From: Corallococcus sp. AS-1-6 | GTDB taxonomy: Bacteria > Myxococcota > Myxococcia > Myxococcales > Myxococcaceae | DNA: 64,000 bases | Direction: 5' to 3' | NCBI RefSeq assembly: GCF_020037015.1 | Contig: NZ_JAIQDE010000034.1 | Span: 1-64,000 of the forward strand | The notes under the pieces: model-generated | Seen by the model: the letters and a program-made list of their open reading frames with translations, nothing else | Database searches by the model: none | What the model was told of the DNA's origin: nothing | Position numbers and translations under genes: made by a program | Part shown: piece by piece, positions 61,708-64,000 of the stretch | Layout of the letters: every line of letters starts with the position of its first letter | Numbering within the stretch: the first letter of the stretch is position 1

Positions 61708-63134
61708 GGCGCCTCCGACAGGCGCGGGCCGACCGGCCGGGGCGGCTCGCCTGGCATCGCCGGGTACGCGTGCGGCACCGGGGCCCTGTCCGCGGGGCGG
61801 GCCGCGTCTCCGGAGTGCTCCGGGACGCCGAAGCTGGAGAAGGCCGTGCGCCGGGGCAGCCGGAACACTTCGCGCCCCAGCAGGGTGTTGAGGATGGTGG
61901 CGTTGCGGAACGCGGAGATGCCCAGGTCCGGCGCGGCCACGCCGTGGCTGTGCAGGTCGGCGTGGGTGACGAAGACGCGGCCCTGCACCTCGGGCGCGAG
62001 CTCCACGGAGTAGTCCAGGCGGACGCGGTAGCGGCCCTGGTCGTCCCAGCGCAACCGCCGCTCCATGGGCTTGAGGAACCCGGGCGAGCGCTGCTTGTAG
62101 CCGGTGGCCGCGACGACGAGCGCCGTCGTGTGCTCGAACGTCTCGCCGGTGTCCAGGTGCCGGCACTGGAGCACCACGTCCCCGGCGGGGCTCACGGACG
62201 CGTCCTCCACCGCCACGCTGGAGCGCAGCTCCACCGGGGACAGGCCCTGCTCCAGCTCCCGCCGGTACAGCACGTCGTGCAACTGCTCCAGCGTCTCCGT
62301 GGAGATGCCCTTGTAGTGCCGCCACTGCTCGGCGACGAGCCGGTCCTTGGTGGGCTGGGGCAGCGCGTGGAAGTACCGGACGTAGGCCGGCGTGGTCATC
62401 TCCAGCGTCAGCTTGGTGTAGTCCAGCGGCGCGAAGGACACCGTGCGCGTGAGCCAGCTCACCGCGGCGCCGCCCGCCAGGTTGCGCTGGAGCAGGTCCA
62501 GCGCCACCTCCGCGCCGGACTGCCCGGAGCCCACCACCGTCACCCGGCGCGCGGCCTCCACGTCCCGCTGACGGTGCAGGTAGTGGCCGGTGTGCACCAC
62601 GCGGCCCTCCGGCAGCGACGCCAGCGCGCGCGGCAGCGACGGCTCCGTGCCGATGCCGATGACGACGTCGCGCGCCAGCATCGTCACGCGCTCGCCCTCC
62701 GCGCGCCGCACCTGCAGCACGAAGCGCTGGCGCCCGGCGTCCCAGTCCATGGACTCCACGCGGTGCGAGAAGCGCACGGACGGCAGCTTCGTCACGGCCC
62801 AGCGCAGGTAGTCCTCGTACTCACGCCGCGTCGGGTGGAAGCGCTCGCGGATGTAGAACGGGTAGAGCCGGTCCTTCTCACCCAGGTACGCCAGGAACGA
62901 CAGCGGGTGCGTGGGGTCGATGAGGCTGACCAGGTCCGCCAGGAAGCTGAGCTGGAGCAGGGCCTCGTCGAACATCAGGCCCGGGTGCCAGCTCAGGCCC
63001 GGCTGGGCCTCCAGCACCACCAGGTCCAGGCCCTCCACGCGCGACGCGAGCGCCGCCAGGCCCAGGTTGAAGGGGCCACAGCCGATGGCCACCACGTCGT
63101 GTTCGGAAACGGTCTCAGCGGTCACGGGGTTCAT
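61704..63134 (-). CDS. Lysine/ornithine N-monooxygenase-like (IucD/RhbE family)
   Basis: Predicted 476-aa flavoprotein. FAD motif GCGPFNLGLAAL near the N-terminus, NADPH motif VVGSGQSGAEVALDLL, and ATGYKQRSPGFL near the C-terminus. These enzymes hydroxylate the side-chain amine of Lys, Orn, or a diamine. The C-terminal 50 residues are Pro-rich. Overlaps both neighbours by 4 nt. Confidence 0.93.
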   Translation of the reverse strand: MNPVTAETVSEHDVVAIGCGPFNLGLAALASRVEGLDLVVLEAQPGLSWHPGLMFDEALLQLSFLADLVSLIDPTHPLSFLAYLGEKDRLYPFYIRERFHPTRREYEDYLRWAVTKLPSVRFSHRVESMDWDAGRQRFVLQVRRAEGERVTMLARDVVIGIGTEPSLPRALASLPEGRVVHTGHYLHRQRDVEAARRVTVVGSGQSGAEVALDLLQRNLAGGAAVSWLTRTVSFAPLDYTKLTLEMTTPAYVRYFHALPQPTKDRLVAEQWRHYKGISTETLEQLHDVLYRRELEQGLSPVELRSSVAVEDASVSPAGDVVLQCRHLDTGETFEHTTALVVAATGYKQRSPGFLKPMERRLRWDDQGRYRVRLDYSVELAPEVQGRVFVTHADLHSHGVAAPDLGISAFRNATILNTLLGREVFRLPRRTAFSSFGVPEHSGDAARPADRAPVPHAYPAMPGEPPRPVGPRLSEAP

Positions 63135-63691
63135 GGGAGGTCTTTCTCGGAGCGGGGGTAGACGAACAGCGTCGCCGCCTTGTCCGGCAGGTTGATGGCG
63201 CCAACGGCCCGGAAGCCGGCGGCGGAGAAGGCGCGCAGCGAGGGCGCGTTGCGTGAGTCCGGTTCGGCCACCACCCGGGTGCAGTCGGGGTCCGCGGCGA
63301 GCAGCCCCTCCGCCACCGCGCGCAGCAGCGAGCGGCCCAGGCCGCGCCCGGTGCCGCCCAACTCGCCAATGGCCACGTGGACGCCCAGGTCGTGGGGCCG
63401 CTGCGCGTAGTGCCCGGCCAGCCGGTCGCGCGCCACGCGGTAGAGCTCCAGGTACGCGAGCGCAACGCCGTCCCGCTCGAGCATGCACGGCAGCGAGTGC
63501 GTCCCCGCCAACTGCCGCTCCAGCTCCGCGCGCCAGCGGTCCTCCGGCCAGGCCTGCTTCCAGAACTCGGCCACGTGCGGCGCGCGCATCCACCGCACCA
63601 GGCGCTCCAGGTCCTCGGAGACGCTCGCGGGCCTGAGCCGCCACGGCGCGGGGAGGTGGGGCAGCGGGGGGCCAGGAACGTCCACGCTCAT
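63131..63691 (-). CDS. GNAT acetyltransferase of siderophore pathway (IucB/RhbD type)
   Basis: Predicted 186-aa acetyltransferase of the AlcB/IucB siderophore group: PHVAEFWKQAWPEDRW at the N-terminus, GHYAQRPHDLGVHVAIGE, TGRGLGRSLLRAVAEGLL (acetyl-CoA loop) and SLRAFSAAGFRAVGAINLPDK. It acylates the N-hydroxylated amine to form the hydroxamate. Overlaps both neighbours by 4 nt. Confidence 0.92.
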   Translation of the reverse strand: MSVDVPGPPLPHLPAPWRLRPASVSEDLERLVRWMRAPHVAEFWKQAWPEDRWRAELERQLAGTHSLPCMLERDGVALAYLELYRVARDRLAGHYAQRPHDLGVHVAIGELGGTGRGLGRSLLRAVAEGLLAADPDCTRVVAEPDSRNAPSLRAFSAAGFRAVGAINLPDKAATLFVYPRSEKDLP

Positions 63692-64000
63692 CGCCGGGCC
63701 TCGCGCAGGGGGTTGGGCGCGTCGAGGTAGACGGACTGCGCGTCCAGCGGCGCGAGCACCTCGTCGATGCCGTGCAGCCGGGTGAGCAGGTTGCTCTTGG
63801 TGGGGAGGATGTCCGCCTCCAGCCACCGGCGCGCCAGCCGGTCCCCCGAGGGGCCCGCGGCGGCCAGCGACGGCAGCGCGTCGCGGAGCCGGCCCGCCAT
63901 CACCCCGAGCAGCCGGCGCTCGTCGCCCAGCCCTTCGGAGCCCAGGCAGCCCACGACCGCGAGGGCCTGGTTTCGCAGCAGGTAGTAGGAGAGCCGCTCG
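63688..64000 (-). CDS. IucA/IucC-family synthetase, C-terminal part (window edge)
   Basis: Only the last about 103 codons are present; the frame stays open to the right edge. The residues ERLSYYLLRNQALAVVG, LARRWLEADILPTKSNLLTR and the NPLREARR end match the C-terminal FhuF-like domain of NIS synthetases. It would be the first synthetase (IucA/RhbC position) of the operon. The stop overlaps the acetyltransferase start (ATGA). Confidence 0.82.
   Translation of the reverse strand, partial: ERLSYYLLRNQALAVVGCLGSEGLGDERRLLGVMAGRLRDALPSLAAAGPSGDRLARRWLEADILPTKSNLLTRLHGIDEVLAPLDAQSVYLDAPNPLREARR

Noticed and set aside
58241-64000. Naming the product aerobactin
   Set aside because: The gene set also fits schizokinen or rhizobactin, the first synthetase is cut off, and the diamine- or lysine-specificity of the hydroxylase cannot be read from motifs.

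Overview
The window is 64 kb of very GC-rich, densely packed bacterial chromosome with a strong G/C third-codon bias. The gene set points to a fruiting myxobacterium (Myxococcota, Cystobacterineae; Corallococcus or Myxococcus-like). The best clues are an ElbD-type ether-lipid multienzyme, a ferrochelatase with an internal cysteine cluster, an FHA-GGDEF protein, a SWIB-domain protein and many lineage-type lipoproteins. The genus is inferred from gene content, not from a marker gene. I see no rRNA, tRNA, IS element, prophage or CRISPR array.

Layout. 1-745: array of about 92-bp tandem repeats, each with a 19-bp palindrome, running to the left edge. 746-3446 (-): three overlapping genes for an envelope protein, an ECF-type sigma factor and a membrane TPR protein (putative anti-sigma). 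3674-9062: MFS transporter, propeller lipoprotein, adenosine deaminase, small membrane protein, glgC. 9270-10333 (+): FHA-GGDEF diguanylate cyclase and a tiny membrane protein. 10360-19218 (-): ether-lipid type cluster (epimerase, ElbD-like multienzyme, LarA/DUF2088-like protein, HAD phosphatase) preceded by a second epimerase gene. 19599-27916 (+): SWIB protein, treY-glgX, TerC, apaG, hemH. 27891-37033: lipoproteins, Sua5, an SRPBCC-epimerase fusion and a Gld-type ABC transporter operon.

37038-40574 (-) is the most unusual locus. It encodes a GvpA-family mini-protein, a cytoplasmic hybrid-sensor-style histidine kinase, a receiver-only response regulator and a GvpL/GvpF protein. A two-component system is thus wrapped in two gas-vesicle-family proteins, in a genome neighbourhood with no other gvp gene. 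The GvpA relative keeps the flanking helices but has lost the hydrophobic shell hairpin, so a signalling or scaffold role is more likely than flotation.

40802-51786: redox and stress genes (FAD-Rieske oxidoreductase, hemerythrin, alkylbase glycosylase, zinc alcohol dehydrogenase, GFA protein, AmpG-like MFS, SIMPL protein, aminotransferase, dps, ahpD, ahpC). 52206-64000: an iron-acquisition island. A Fur-like box precedes a (+) uptake operon (MxcI/XusB-like propeller lipoprotein, two tiny membrane proteins, PepSY protein, TonB receptor). It converges on a (-) operon for a citrate-hydroxamate (NIS) siderophore: IucA/IucC synthetase (cut by the right edge), acetyltransferase, N-hydroxylase, MFS exporter, second IucA/IucC synthetase. 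Every junction in that operon is a 4-nt start/stop overlap.
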